A DNA stretch of 64,000 nucleotides, taken from Acinetobacter modestus (GTDB lineage Bacteria; Pseudomonadota; Gammaproteobacteria; Pseudomonadales; Moraxellaceae). Shown in pieces: positions 1 to 8,998 of the stretch (within the stretch, counting starts at the first letter, position 1; each line of letters opens with the position of its first letter). Below the pieces are notes generated by a model. The model did no database searches. It was not told the origin of the DNA and saw only the letters and a program-made list of their open reading frames with translations. The stretch covers positions 372,001-436,000 of the forward strand of contig NZ_BMDV01000002.1 of assembly GCF_014636095.1 (NCBI RefSeq), given 5' to 3'. The position numbers were made by a program, and so were the translations under genes.

Positions 1-507
1 CATCGTAAAGTTAGAAGTAATCTTAAAGCTTACAGGCGTTTTTTCTGGGAAGCGTACTTCGTTTACCGTTGCAATGTTTTGCTCAGGATAGATAAAAATC
101 CATTTAAACTGTTCAGCGACAGCTTGAATAGTTAATGGTGCTTTATCTGATTCTAACGGACGGTAAGGGTCGTACTTGTGGGAACCCCACCAAGTTAACC
201 AAGCTAAAATACCAATAATAATGACAGGAACACCCCAAACAACGATCTCAATTGTCGTAGAGTGTGCCCAAGTAGGTTTATAGTCTGCATCTTTATTCGA
301 TGCGCGATATTGCCAACCAAACCATAATGCCATAACGATTGATGGAATTACCACCAATAGCATTAGATAGATCGCAGTCATCATCAGGCTACTTTGACCT
401 TGACCAACTGGACCTTTATTGTTTAGAAGTACCATATCACCACCACACCCAGTTAAGAGTGCAGCCATCGTTGATAAAGACAATACAGCTAAAATCGTTT
501 GTCTCAT
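1..507 (-). CDS. cyoA: Cytochrome bo3 ubiquinol oxidase subunit II, N-terminal part (runs off window)
   Basis: Subunit II of the proton-pumping quinol oxidase that ends the aerobic respiratory chain in the inner membrane. The reverse strand reads without a stop from ATG at 507 to the window edge (169 codons, C-terminus missing). It opens with a lipoprotein signal whose lipobox LTGC puts the lipidated Cys at residue 21. Two membrane segments follow (about 40-60 and 83-103), and then the beginning of the periplasmic cupredoxin domain (motif EQFKWIFIYPEQ near 130-141). That arrangement is standard for CyoA. The rest of the cyo operon would lie to the left of the window. An unusually strong inverted repeat lies 59 bp upstream of the start. 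Confidence 0.95.
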   Translation of the reverse strand, partial: MRQTILAVLSLSTMAALLTGCGGDMVLLNNKGPVGQGQSSLMMTAIYLMLLVVIPSIVMALWFGWQYRASNKDADYKPTWAHSTTIEIVVWGVPVIIIGILAWLTWWGSHKYDPYRPLESDKAPLTIQAVAEQFKWIFIYPEQNIATVNEVRFPEKTPVSFKITSNFTM

Positions 508-565
508 TTTACAACCTCGGTGAAGAGTCCCATTCCCTAATTTAAATTATGGGATAGCGATTAAA

Positions 566-619
566 GTGTCGCATGATTGATAAGAATTTTTTGTGAAATG
601 CTTAGCAATCATGCGACAC
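566..619. repeat. Perfect 14-bp inverted repeat upstream of cyoA
   Basis: Bases 566-579 (GTGTCGCATGATTG) are the exact reverse complement of 606-619, with a 26-nt AT-rich loop between. No T-run follows on either strand, so it does not look like an ordinary terminator. It sits 59 bp before the cyoA start codon and could be an operator pair or a structured 5' leader. No known family was recognised. The remainder of 508-807 holds no gene that I can see. Confidence 0.7.
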
Positions 620-765
620 CGCTACGTTGTCGGGCATTATGCCTCATATTGAAAAACTAAGCTACATCTAACACAGTCAGAAATACTTGTTTTAAAACCT
701 GATTTATTTTGTAGGAATTGTTGTTGAAATGTATATTTTTTCTATAAATATCAATTTTATAGAGT

Positions 766-790
766 AAAAAAGAGGAATAAATCCTCTTTT
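766..790 (-). terminator. Rho-independent terminator after the GYF/RDD gene
   Basis: AAAAGAGGA and TCCTCTTTT pair around a 5-6-nt AT loop, with a U-run on the minus-strand transcript. It lies just after the stop of the GYF/RDD gene. Confidence 0.65.
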
Positions 791-807
791 GCTTAGTTAA
801 TTAAAAA

Positions 808-1569
808 TTATTGCTTTACGACCTTAGTTTTTGCCAATTTATCGTGCAAAGTTTGGCGATTTTTATTAAATGCAAAGAAAGCATAGTCGATAATGGTAAT
901 AAATGGCATAAACAATAAATTCAGAATGATAAATAAAGCACTTCTCAACCAAAAAGCTCTAATCGTATTGACTGCCGTATGTGTTTCAGCATCTACGATT
1001 TTGATTTTGGTTATTTTTTTACCAATGCTTTGTCCTGACTTCGCAATTAAAAAAGCTTGTAGCATCAGCATGAGAATCAAATAAACAAAAATACTCATCC
1101 ATGCTTCATTTGGAATAAGCTGCATAAGTTGATGCTGCAACTCAACTGCTTCACTTGAAGCGACTTGGCTTGCTTGTAATTGCTTTTGAATTTTAAATAA
1201 TTCTGTGTACTGACTTTCGTTAAAGAAAAAAGATGGTATAGCAGCCATTGGAAGCCAAAGTGTTAAGTCAATCACCTTAGCGAGTGCACGAGAATGAAAT
1301 GAGGCGAGTTCAGATGTTTTTTGTTCAACTTTAATTTTAAAAGTTGACTGCTCAGTTTCATTGTTAATTTGATTGTTAAAAGATGAATAACCTACAGGTT
1401 CGTAGACAAGTTTTCCTTGAGTGAGTTCGCCAAGAGTTTTCCATTCACTCATACCTTCGTGCCAAACCAAGTCTGTAAGTAATACTTGTTGGCTAGAAAG
1501 CATTTGGTTCAGTTGGTCTAAACTATAAGGTCCAGCTTGTTGATTATTACGAGCCAAGTAAATTTGCAT
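808..1569 (-). CDS. GYF_2 and RDD domain membrane protein
   Basis: 253-residue inner-membrane protein of unknown role. The first 50 residues look like a GYF_2 domain (pattern of Gly-Pro-Tyr near 13-15 followed by a WHEGMSEWKTL segment), a fold thought to bind proline-rich peptides or partner proteins. After a linker comes an RDD domain: hydrophobic segments near 95-115, 160-180 and 208-232, with the family's SIGKKITKIKIV-type Lys-rich loop and a closing TLHDKLAKTKVV. GYF_2 plus RDD is a recurring bacterial combination, but no substrate is established. It is transcribed toward cyoA and is separated from ppsA by a terminator, so it is probably a single-gene unit. Confidence 0.85.
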   Translation of the reverse strand: MQIYLARNNQQAGPYSLDQLNQMLSSQQVLLTDLVWHEGMSEWKTLGELTQGKLVYEPVGYSSFNNQINNETEQSTFKIKVEQKTSELASFHSRALAKVIDLTLWLPMAAIPSFFFNESQYTELFKIQKQLQASQVASSEAVELQHQLMQLIPNEAWMSIFVYLILMLMLQAFLIAKSGQSIGKKITKIKIVDAETHTAVNTIRAFWLRSALFIILNLLFMPFITIIDYAFFAFNKNRQTLHDKLAKTKVVKQ

Positions 1570-1598
1570 AATTAAAAATTCTCAATGACTAAAGATGA

Positions 1599-1627
1599 AA
1601 AAAGACCCTACGAAAGGGTCTTTTTTA
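1599..1627 (-). terminator. Terminator after ppsA
   Basis: AAGACCCT pairs with AGGGTCTT around a short loop, with T-runs on both strands. It lies 8 bp past the ppsA stop and so ends ppsA transcription. Confidence 0.8.
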
Positions 1628-1634
1628 AAAAAGA

Positions 1635-4013
1635 CTAGGCTTTCTTGATTTGTTCTTCAGCAAGGAAGAACCAAGTATCAAGCACTGAGTCAGGGTTAAG
1701 TGACACAGATTCAATACCTTGTTCCATGAGCCATTTAGCAAGGTCAGGGTGGTCTGATGGACCTTGACCACAAATACCAACGTATTTTCCTGCTTTACGG
1801 CATGCATGAATTGCCATAGAAAGAAGGGCTTTAACCGCTGGATCACGCTCATCAAATAAGTGAGATACGATACCAGAATCACGGTCAAGACCAAGTGTTA
1901 ATTGTGTTAAGTCATTTGAACCAATCGAGAAACCATCGAAATGTTCAAGGAACTGTTCAGCCAATAAAGCATTGGTTGGAAGCTCACACATCATGATGAT
2001 TTTTAGACCATTTTCACCACGTTTTAAACCATTTTGAGCAAGCAACTCAATCACACGTTTTGCTTCAGACACTGTACGCACGAATGGGATCATGATTTGA
2101 ATATTGGTTAAACCCATTTCATCACGGGCTTTCTTCAAAGCACGGCACTCAAGCTCAAAACAGTCACGGAAGTTGTCAGATACGTAACGACTCGCACCTC
2201 GGAAGCCCAACATCGGGTTTTCTTCTTCTGGCTCGTATAATTTACCACCAATTAAGTTTGCATATTCATTTGACTTAAAGTCAGACATACGAACGATGAC
2301 TGGTTTTTCAGCAAATGCAGCTGCAAGTGTTGAAATACCTTCAACTAACTTTTCTACATAGAATTCGATTGGCGAAGAATAACCTGATGTACGTGTCATT
2401 ACAGCAGCACGCGTTTCGCGTGGTAGGCTGTCAATATTGAGAAGCGCTTTAGGATGTACACCGATCATACGGTTAATGATGAATTCAAGACGTGCAAGAC
2501 CAATCCCTTCATTTGGAATTTGAGCAAAGTCAAATGCACGGTCTGGATTACCAACATTCATCATGATCTTAAATGGAAGTTTTGGCATTGAGTGAATTGA
2601 GTTACGTTGAACCTCAAAATCTAATGCACCTTCATAGATAAAGCCTGTATCACCTTCAGCACATGAAACGGTTACTTCTTGACCATCGGTTAATACTTCT
2701 GTTGCATTACCACAACCGACGATTGCTGGTACACCTAACTCACGTGCAATGATTGCAGCGTGACAAGTGCGGCCACCACGATTGGTCACAATCGCTGCAG
2801 CACGTTTCATTACTGGCTCCCAATCTGGGTCAGTCATGTCTGATACAAGAACATCACCGTCTTGTACTTTATCCATTTCTTTAATCGAAGTTACGACACG
2901 AACTTTGCCCGAACCGATACGTTGACCAATTGAACGACCTTCGCAGATAACTGTGCCGCGTTGCTTTAACAAGTAGCGTTCCATGGTACCGACATTTTGA
3001 CGGCTTTTTACTGTTTCTGGACGTGCTTGAACGATATAAATTTGACCGTCATCACCATCTTTCGCCCATTCGATATCCATTGGTGAGCCGTAATGTTGCT
3101 CAATGATCAATGCTTGTTTTGCAAGTTCATGCAGCTCATGATCATTTAATGCGAATTGTTGACGCTCTGGTTTTTCAACATCAACCACAACAACTGATTT
3201 ACCCGCAGCACCTTCTTCACCATAAATCATTTTCTGGTGTTTAGAACCAAGGTTGCGACGTAAAACTGAGTGTTTACCAGCATTTAAAAGTGGTTTAGAT
3301 AAGTAGAATTCGTCAGGGTTTACCGCACCTTGAACGACCATTTCACCTAAACCGTAAGATGCTGTAATAAATACCACATCACGGAAACCTGATTCTGTAT
3401 CAAGCGTAAACATAACGCCAGCAGCACCAGTTTCAGAGCGAACCATACGTTGTACACCTGCAGATAGGGCAACAACACTATGTTCAAAGCCCTGGTGTAC
3501 ACGGTAAGCAATCGCACGGTCATTATAAAGTGAAGCAAAAACTTCTTTAATCGCGATAAGAACGTTATCAATTCCGCGAATGTTTAAGAAAGTTTCTTGT
3601 TGTCCTGCAAAAGAAGCATCAGGTAAATCTTCTGCCGTCGCAGAAGAACGTACAGCAACAGCGATGTCTGGATTACCGTTTGAAAGTGCTGTAAACGCGT
3701 CACGAATTTCTTGTTCTAAATTAGCAGTAAGTGGGGTATCAACGATCCATTTACGGATTTTAGCGCCTGTCTCTATAAGTGCGTTTACATCATCAACATT
3801 TAGCTGCTCAAGTTCAGCCTGAATTCGAGCATTTAAGCCGCTTTGATCCAAGAACTCACGATAGGCAGCAGCAGTTGTTGCAAAGCCACCAGGTACCGAT
3901 ACACCAGCATTGGATAAATGGCTGATCATTTCACCCAAAGATGAGTTTTTCCCACCTACGAGTTCGACATCGTGTTTCCCTAATTTTTCCAGACCGATTA
4001 CGCGCGCTTCCAA
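1635..4013 (-). CDS. ppsA: Phosphoenolpyruvate synthase
   Basis: Cytosolic enzyme converting pyruvate, ATP and water to PEP, AMP and phosphate, the entry to gluconeogenesis from C3 substrates. At 792 residues it is the family's usual size. Domains in order: N-terminal ATP-grasp/nucleotide-binding domain (KNSSLGEM near 22-30, [18 protein letters not shown] near 122-140), swivelling phosphohistidine domain with [10 protein letters not shown] (catalytic His at about 418), and the C-terminal TIM-barrel PEP/pyruvate domain with the [10 protein letters not shown] loop near the end. It faces the regulator ppsR across a 158-bp shared promoter region, a common arrangement. Control is expected through reversible phosphorylation by PpsR at the Thr next to the catalytic His. 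Confidence 0.97.
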   Translation of the reverse strand: MEARVIGLEKLGKHDVELVGGKNSSLGEMISHLSNAGVSVPGGFATTAAAYREFLDQSGLNARIQAELEQLNVDDVNALIETGAKIRKWIVDTPLTANLEQEIRDAFTALSNGNPDIAVAVRSSATAEDLPDASFAGQQETFLNIRGIDNVLIAIKEVFASLYNDRAIAYRVHQGFEHSVVALSAGVQRMVRSETGAAGVMFTLDTESGFRDVVFITASYGLGEMVVQGAVNPDEFYLSKPLLNAGKHSVLRRNLGSKHQKMIYGEEGAAGKSVVVVDVEKPERQQFALNDHELHELAKQALIIEQHYGSPMDIEWAKDGDDGQIYIVQARPETVKSRQNVGTMERYLLKQRGTVICEGRSIGQRIGSGKVRVVTSIKEMDKVQDGDVLVSDMTDPDWEPVMKRAAAIVTNRGGRTCHAAIIARELGVPAIVGCGNATEVLTDGQEVTVSCAEGDTGFIYEGALDFEVQRNSIHSMPKLPFKIMMNVGNPDRAFDFAQIPNEGIGLARLEFIINRMIGVHPKALLNIDSLPRETRAAVMTRTSGYSSPIEFYVEKLVEGISTLAAAFAEKPVIVRMSDFKSNEYANLIGGKLYEPEEENPMLGFRGASRYVSDNFRDCFELECRALKKARDEMGLTNIQIMIPFVRTVSEAKRVIELLAQNGLKRGENGLKIIMMCELPTNALLAEQFLEHFDGFSIGSNDLTQLTLGLDRDSGIVSHLFDERDPAVKALLSMAIHACRKAGKYVGICGQGPSDHPDLAKWLMEQGIESVSLNPDSVLDTWFFLAEEQIKKA

Positions 4014-4171
4014 AGTATTTACTCCACTTTTTTTGCAGTATGAATGACCATCATTGGTATGAAATTATACGAATGTGCTTAGATTTAGTATTTTACTAAG
4101 CGACAGTCATGTTAGATGAGTTTACTATAAAGATTATAGAGCACTAAGACAAATGTTTAAGGAGAATTTTG

Positions 4172-5008
4172 ATGCCCGAAAGTAAACAAATTAAACGGAG
4201 TGTATTTTTTATTTCGGATGGTACTGCAATTACCGCAGAAACCCTTGGACATTCACTACTTGCGCAATTTCCGAATGTCGATTTTGATATTCATATTATG
4301 CCTTATATTACCACTGAAGAAGCTGCAATGAATGTGGTTGTTGACATCAATGGATGCCAATCAAGAGATGGATGTTTACCGCTTGTTTTTGACACATTGG
4401 TAGACCCACATGTCCGTGAAATTATTAATACAGCTAAAGCCGTAAATTTGGATGTTTTCGAGGGATTGATTAGTAAACTTGAGCAAGAGTTGGGGACACC
4501 ACCGACAACTTTAGTTGGACAGACTCATGCTGTAACAGATTCTGAATCTTATAAGGCTCGTATTGATGCAGTACATTTTGCATTAGACAATGATGATGGT
4601 GCTCGAACTCGTCATTATGATAAAGCTGACTTGATTTTAGTTGGCGTTTCTCGGTCTGGGAAAACACCAACCTCGATTTATTTATCATTACAGTTTGGAA
4701 TTCGTGTTGCGAACTATCCTTTAACTGAAGAAGATTTAGACGATAATCGTTTACCTGCTGTGCTACGAGCACATAAAAATAAGCTCTTTGGTTTAATGAT
4801 TGATGCTGAGCGGTTGGTTGCTATTCGTAGCGAACGAAAAGCGAATAGTCGTTATGCAAGTTTTAGTCAGTGCCAAATGGAATTACGTGCCATTGAGGGT
4901 ATTTATATTTCTGAAGGTATTAAGTATTTGAACGTCACTGAAATGTCGATTGAAGAAATTTCAACGCGTATTTTACAGTTAACTGGTTTAAAACGTCGTA
5001 TTGGATAA
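4172..5008 (+). CDS. ppsR: PEP synthase regulatory protein (kinase/pyrophosphorylase, DUF299)
   Basis: Bifunctional regulator that inactivates PEP synthase by ADP-dependent phosphorylation of a Thr and reactivates it by phosphate-dependent removal. The protein (278 residues from ATG 4172) starts with the family hallmark FFISDGTAITAETLGHSLL and carries the P-loop-like GVSRSGKTPTS near 156-166. Clear homology to E. coli YdiA/PpsR. A TTG lies one codon upstream, but the AAGGAG at 4159-4164 is better spaced for the ATG. It is divergent from its target gene ppsA, which strengthens the assignment. A perfect 11-bp hairpin follows the stop. Confidence 0.95.
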   Translation: MPESKQIKRSVFFISDGTAITAETLGHSLLAQFPNVDFDIHIMPYITTEEAAMNVVVDINGCQSRDGCLPLVFDTLVDPHVREIINTAKAVNLDVFEGLISKLEQELGTPPTTLVGQTHAVTDSESYKARIDAVHFALDNDDGARTRHYDKADLILVGVSRSGKTPTSIYLSLQFGIRVANYPLTEEDLDDNRLPAVLRAHKNKLFGLMIDAERLVAIRSERKANSRYASFSQCQMELRAIEGIYISEGIKYLNVTEMSIEEISTRILQLTGLKRRIG

Positions 5009-5016
5009 TTGTGCCA

Positions 5017-5050
5017 TTCAAAAAGCGTAGAATTGTCTGCGCTTTTTGAA
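5017..5050 (+). terminator. Hairpin after ppsR
   Basis: TTCAAAAAGCG (5017-5027) is exactly complementary to 5040-5050. The right arm contains five Ts, so it can act as a terminator. It begins 9 bp after the ppsR stop and ends 24 bp before the next start codon. Confidence 0.6.
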
Positions 5051-5074
5051 GAATCCAATCCACAGGAAATAATA

Positions 5075-5791
5075 ATGAAAAAAATTCTATTTTTATTGCC
5101 GTTAATTTTAATTTCAGAAACACACGCAGAAACGTTAGCTCAATTTGAGAAAAAATTAATTCAACACTATACGCAAAAAGACTTTTACGAAGTGAATCAA
5201 ACGATTGAGTCAGAAATAGTTGCAAAAATAGAAAGTGATTCCAGAAGTTTTAATTATACTTTTCCTACATTTCAAGACCAATATAATCTACGTATTCATT
5301 ATTCACCTGATAAACGTTTAAAGTTTTATACTTTCGATGTGGGAAGTGGAGGTACTATGGAGGAATATTCTTCTTATGTGCAAACTCAAAATGAACGGAA
5401 ATTTACTTTAACGCCTATAGATACTGGCTTTATCTTAGATGTAAAACAATCTGATTTCGTTAAACAACCTATTTATTTGATTGAAAATTATTATAAAGGG
5501 AGTAGTTGTATTGGAGCTTATGCAGTTCATGCGTTTCAACCTATTAAGACAGGGAGAATTCAGCCGATAAAAATTTTTCAGACCAAAACAGCAAAATTTG
5601 ATCACATCAAAGTTGATTTTGACTGTAAAAATCATGAAGGGCCGAGTGATATACCTGATTATATTCGAATAGATAAGAATTTGAATAATATTGATATTAT
5701 GTTGTTAGATAAGAATTATAAACCACAAGAAAAATATTTACGTTACAGTAAAAACAATACTACTTATCAATATGTCGGTGTGGTGGAGTAA
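5075..5791 (+). CDS. Secreted protein of unknown function
   Basis: Not recognised. The reading frame is open from 5009, but the credible start is ATG 5075, which has ACAGGA upstream and opens a classic signal peptide (MKKILFLLPLILISETHA, cleavage after about residue 18). The mature protein is about 220 residues, rich in Tyr, Lys and Asp, with two Cys (in SSCIGAYAV and DFDCKN) that could form a disulphide. The likely location is the periplasm or outside the cell. It has no membrane segment after the signal and no motif I can name. It stands alone, with the ppsR hairpin before it and a convergent gene after it. Base composition is somewhat more AT-rich than its neighbours. Confidence 0.75.
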   Translation: MKKILFLLPLILISETHAETLAQFEKKLIQHYTQKDFYEVNQTIESEIVAKIESDSRSFNYTFPTFQDQYNLRIHYSPDKRLKFYTFDVGSGGTMEEYSSYVQTQNERKFTLTPIDTGFILDVKQSDFVKQPIYLIENYYKGSSCIGAYAVHAFQPIKTGRIQPIKIFQTKTAKFDHIKVDFDCKNHEGPSDIPDYIRIDKNLNNIDIMLLDKNYKPQEKYLRYSKNNTTYQYVGVVE

Positions 5792-5831
5792 GCATTATTG
5801 TTGTGAATAATGCTTACTTGAAAATGAGAAA

Positions 5832-6833
5832 TTATTTGTTTTTAAGATCCATCAACCAACTAAAGTTTTCTAGGCGTTTTTCAGTATCATAAATATCACA
5901 TGTAAAAATGAATTCATCAACATCGTATTGACTAGCAATCTTATTTAATCCAGCTTTCACAGTTTCTTTTGAACCAATTTGTGCCATCGCATAAAAATTT
6001 TGAATCGCCATCTGTTCTGAAACTGAAGCCAATCCTTCGATTGAATCAATTGGTGGTTTTAACTTTAGGCTATTGCCACGAATCAAATTTAAAATTCTTT
6101 GATAAGAACTAGTTGCTAAATATTGTGCTTCTTCATCAGTTGCCGCAACGACTGTTGGTACGCCCATTGAAACATATGGGTTATCAAGATATTCAGATGC
6201 TTGAAAATTCTCACGGTAAATTTCGATTGCTTGACCTAACATACGTGGGGCGAAATGTGATGCAAAAGAATAGGGAAGTCCGAGCTTTGCAGCCAATTGT
6301 GCGCTGAATAAACTTGAGCCAAGTAACCAAACAGGGACATGGGTATTTTGACCTGGCGTTGCAATTATTTTTTGATTTGGTTGCGGTACTTTAAAATATT
6401 GCAAAATTTCCATTACATCCTGAGGAAATTGATCTTCTGTTTCTTGACGCCCACGCCGTAATGCACGCATCGTCATTTGATCAGTTCCTGGTGCTCGGCC
6501 TAAGCCAAGTTCAAAACGATTTGGATAAAGTGTTGCTAAAGTCCCGAATTGTTCTGCAACAACTAATGGCGCGTGATTAGGTAACATGATGCCACCAGAA
6601 CCTAGGCGAATTTTTTGCGTATTTGCTGCGATGAATCCTAGTAAAACTGCAGTTGCGGAACTCGCAATTCCATCCATATTATGATGTTCAGCTAACCAGA
6701 AACGTTCATAACCAAGCTTTTCAGCATGTTGAGCAAGTTCCAGTGCATGACGAAGTGAAAATTCAATACTTTTATCGTCTCTGACAGGAGCTAACTCCAA
6801 AATTGAAAATTTGATCTCTTGTAGTGACTTCAT
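5832..6833 (-). CDS. LLM-class flavin-dependent oxidoreductase (luciferase-like)
   Basis: 333-residue bacterial-luciferase-fold protein, expected to use reduced FMN to oxygenate an unknown small substrate. The start [14 protein letters not shown], the [16 protein letters not shown] stretch (about 42-57) and the [23 protein letters not shown] block belong to the MsnO8/YhbW subgroup of LLM proteins. YhbW is its closest E. coli relative, and the substrate is not known. Two identical palindromes sit directly upstream (6853-6872 and 6887-6906), suggesting tight transcriptional control. No regulator gene is adjacent, so the controller is probably encoded elsewhere. Confidence 0.9.
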   Translation of the reverse strand: MKSLQEIKFSILELAPVRDDKSIEFSLRHALELAQHAEKLGYERFWLAEHHNMDGIASSATAVLLGFIAANTQKIRLGSGGIMLPNHAPLVVAEQFGTLATLYPNRFELGLGRAPGTDQMTMRALRRGRQETEDQFPQDVMEILQYFKVPQPNQKIIATPGQNTHVPVWLLGSSLFSAQLAAKLGLPYSFASHFAPRMLGQAIEIYRENFQASEYLDNPYVSMGVPTVVAATDEEAQYLATSSYQRILNLIRGNSLKLKPPIDSIEGLASVSEQMAIQNFYAMAQIGSKETVKAGLNKIASQYDVDEFIFTCDIYDTEKRLENFSWLMDLKNK

Positions 6834-6852
6834 TTTTGACTCTCAAAATCAT

Positions 6853-6872
6853 ATATCGAAATAATACGATAT
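6853..6872. promoter_or_regulatory. Palindrome 1 upstream of LLM oxidoreductase (ATATCG-N8-CGATAT)
   Basis: Six-base arms ATATCG and CGATAT separated by 8 bp, 20 bp upstream of the start codon at 6833. The same arms and spacing recur 34 bp further upstream. The geometry fits a dimeric TetR-, MarR- or ArsR-type repressor site. Confidence 0.6.
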
Positions 6873-6886
6873 TAGATTGTTTTTGC

Positions 6887-6906
6887 ATATCGAATATTAT
6901 CGATAT
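6887..6906. promoter_or_regulatory. Palindrome 2 upstream of LLM oxidoreductase (ATATCG-N8-CGATAT)
   Basis: Second copy with arms and spacer length identical to 6853-6872. The centre-to-centre distance of 34 bp is a little over three helical turns, so two dimers could bind on nearly the same DNA face. It lies between the start of the LLM gene and the end of the glycine-zipper gene. Confidence 0.6.
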
Positions 6907-6927
6907 TTGTTGCGAATTGGATAAAAT

Positions 6928-6951
6928 AAAAAAAAGCGCCCGAAGGCGCCA
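6928..6951 (-). terminator. Terminator after glycine-zipper gene
   Basis: GGCGCC, TTCG loop and GGCGC followed by eight or more Us on the minus strand. It begins 27 bp after the stop of the gene ending at 6978. Confidence 0.85.
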
Positions 6952-6977
6952 AAAGAGAAAGTGTTAGGATTTGATGA

Positions 6978-7493
6978 TTAATCTTTATACCAACCACGGT
7001 GATAGCCATTATCATGACGGTAATGATGACGAGATTTATAGTATCCACGATCATCATAAGAACGACGATTGTTATAACGGCGGTCATCGTAAGAACGACG
7101 ATTTTCGTAGCGACGGTCTTCTTCACGATCTTGACCAACTTTTTGACCTAAAGCTGCTCCACCTGCTGCACCCAAACCAGCGCCAATATAGCCGCCATTC
7201 GTTCCACCGACATTACGTCCAACGGTGTAACCACCAACACCGCCTAGTCCACCACCAATCGCGGCTTCAGTGCGATCACGTTTATTGCTTGATGCTGCAG
7301 CACCACCAGCACCACCAATTGCGGAACCAATCATGGCACCCGTATTACCGCCAAGTTGTTTACCAACTGCTGTACCAACAATACTACCGAGTGCTGAAGT
7401 TGCTGCAACACGTGCTGTATTATCTGCATGTGCAACGGTCATCATTGAAGAGGTTGCCAAGATGACGCTACATAACCACATATTCGATTTCAT
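6978..7493 (-). CDS. Glycine-zipper envelope protein with Arg/Tyr-rich tail
   Basis: 171 residues from ATG 7493, which has AAGGAG 9 bp upstream. The open frame to 7553 is not needed. A signal peptide (MKSNMWLCSVILATSSMMTVAHA) precedes a glycine-zipper region of about 90 residues with repeated GxxxG patterns (SALGSIVGTAVGKQLGG, GAMIGSAIGGAGG, GGGLGGVGGYTVG). Such segments insert in or line membranes in proteins related to the 17-kDa antigen/SlyB group. The last 50 residues are different: near-repeats of RSYDDRRYNN-type sequence ending in His-rich YHHRY-like residues, strongly charged and probably disordered. No lipobox Cys is seen after the signal, so it is probably not a lipoprotein. Function unknown. 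Confidence 0.8.
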   Translation of the reverse strand: MKSNMWLCSVILATSSMMTVAHADNTARVAATSALGSIVGTAVGKQLGGNTGAMIGSAIGGAGGAAASSNKRDRTEAAIGGGLGGVGGYTVGRNVGGTNGGYIGAGLGAAGGAALGQKVGQDREEDRRYENRRSYDDRRYNNRRSYDDRGYYKSRHHYRHDNGYHRGWYKD

Positions 7494-7739
7494 GGTGAAA
7501 CTCCTTATCCATTCTTTTGGACAGTATTCTTTTGCTTGAGACAAATGTAACAAGACTTTTAAGTGAAAATATGGAGCGCAATAGGATGATTGAGAGAGTT
7601 TGGCGAGAGTTTTGTATATGTTCTATTACAAATGAACAGATTGTGAATAAATTATAAAAAATAAGAATGAGTATGCTGTAACCAACGATACCTAGCTGAA
7701 TCGAGTACAATAGACTCAGTTTGAGATGAGGATGTAGTT

Positions 7740-8456
7740 ATGCTGTTGGAAAAAATTTTGCAATCGCAAGGCTTTGGTTCAAGAAAGTATTGCCAACAGT
7801 TAATTAAAAATGGTTCTGTGCAGATTGAAGGGCAAGTTTGTGAAAACCCTAAACAGAATATAAATACGGATCAGCTTTGCTTTCAAGTATTTGGTGAAGA
7901 ATACCAATATCGAGAACATCTCTACATTGTTTTAAATAAACCGAAGGGTTATGAATGTTCACATCAGGCAACGCATCATAAAAGTGTATTTAGTTTACTA
8001 CCTGAAATTTTGATCCATCGGGGTATTCAATGTGTGGGAAGACTAGACCAAGATACTACTGGATTATTGTTATTGACTGATGATGGTCAATATTTACAAG
8101 CCTTAACCAATCCCCGTAAGCATGTGCCCAAAGTTTATCATGTAACGACTGCCGATCCGATTTCAGCTGAGCAATTAATGGCTTTAGAACAGGGGGTTGA
8201 GCTAAGGAATGAAAAAGGTATTTATGCTGCAACCAATCTTCAACTATTTTCCACGCATCAATTGGCAATGACAATTCATCAAGGTGTTTACCATCAAGTT
8301 AAACGTATGCTTGCAGCAGTCGGAAATAAAGTTGAGCTTTTACACCGCCAGCAAATAGGATTACTTGAGCTTCCTGAATTACCAGAAGGTGAATGGATTT
8401 ATCTTACATCTTCTCAAAAACGATTGAGTCAAAATATTGCCTTAGATGACGAATAA
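7740..8456 (+). CDS. rsuA: 16S rRNA pseudouridine synthase, RsuA family
   Basis: Converts a uridine of 16S rRNA (U516 in E. coli) to pseudouridine. The 238 residues are the usual length: an N-terminal S4 RNA-binding domain (LEKILQSQGFGSRKYCQQLIKNG) followed by the catalytic domain, with GRLDQDTTGLLLLTDDG carrying the catalytic Asp at 103. The KVYHVTT motif and the C-terminal GVYHQVKRMLAAVGN also match RsuA. RluE/RluF-type relatives cannot be wholly excluded, but the S4 domain and length favour RsuA. Single gene with a GAGG site before the start. Confidence 0.85.
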   Translation: MLLEKILQSQGFGSRKYCQQLIKNGSVQIEGQVCENPKQNINTDQLCFQVFGEEYQYREHLYIVLNKPKGYECSHQATHHKSVFSLLPEILIHRGIQCVGRLDQDTTGLLLLTDDGQYLQALTNPRKHVPKVYHVTTADPISAEQLMALEQGVELRNEKGIYAATNLQLFSTHQLAMTIHQGVYHQVKRMLAAVGNKVELLHRQQIGLLELPELPEGEWIYLTSSQKRLSQNIALDDE

Positions 8457-8900
8457 CTATTTTAAAAAACAGTGAAAGGTTTTGAATTCATCATCTTGAA
8501 TAAATCCCATTTGTTCATAAAGACGGCGAGACTCGTAATTATTTTTTTGTGTTTCAAGGCTAATTCTTTGTGCATTTTCATGGCGAGCAAAAAGGATTGC
8601 AGTGTCAATTAATTGCTTAGCCGATCCTTGTTTTCGATAAGATGGGGTTACATAAACATCATCTAAAATATAATAGGTTTCGCAAGAAACAGATGAAAAA
8701 GCAAGGTACAGTAAAACAAAGCCTGTGAGGACATCATCTTTAACGTGAATGAAAATGACACTATCTTTATTTTCGAAACGATGTTTTAGAAATTGATAGG
8801 ATTGTTCAACATTGGATGATGTACCATAGAATTGACGGTATTCATCAAACAAGACAGCAAGTTGGTAAAGATCTTCTTTTGTTGCTCGTTTAACAATCAT
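8457..8900 (-). CDS. GNAT family N-acetyltransferase
   Basis: About 147 residues from ATG 8900, with AAGGA 9 bp upstream (a GTG at 8918 is an alternative). Typical single-domain GNAT: it opens IVKRATKEDLYQLAVLFDEYRQF, has the acetyl-CoA-binding motif A YVTPSYRKQGSAKQLIDTA near 90-108, and ends with NNYESRRLYEQMGFIQDDEFKTF. The resemblance is to small acetyltransferases acting on amines or amino acids, but the substrate cannot be told from sequence. It is convergent with rsuA, the two stops abutting. Confidence 0.85.
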   Translation of the reverse strand: MIVKRATKEDLYQLAVLFDEYRQFYGTSSNVEQSYQFLKHRFENKDSVIFIHVKDDVLTGFVLLYLAFSSVSCETYYILDDVYVTPSYRKQGSAKQLIDTAILFARHENAQRISLETQKNNYESRRLYEQMGFIQDDEFKTFHCFLK

Positions 8901-8998
8901 TCCTGTCCATCCTTGCACTTATAATTTTATTTGGACTGTCAGAATAACGAAAAAATTTAAGCTTAAAAAATAAAAACTTGTTTATAAATGCAACATTG

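Noticed and set aside
6971..7465. 164-codon open frame on the plus strand opposite the glycine-zipper gene
   Set aside because: Its His/Asp/Arg-rich translation is the antisense shadow of a repetitive gene, while the minus strand has a signal peptide, ribosome site and terminator.
8919..8998. Missing RelE/YafQ toxin next to the antitoxin-like gene
   Set aside because: The 80-bp gap cannot encode a toxin, and the flanking genes are clearly an acetyltransferase and a pseudouridine synthase.
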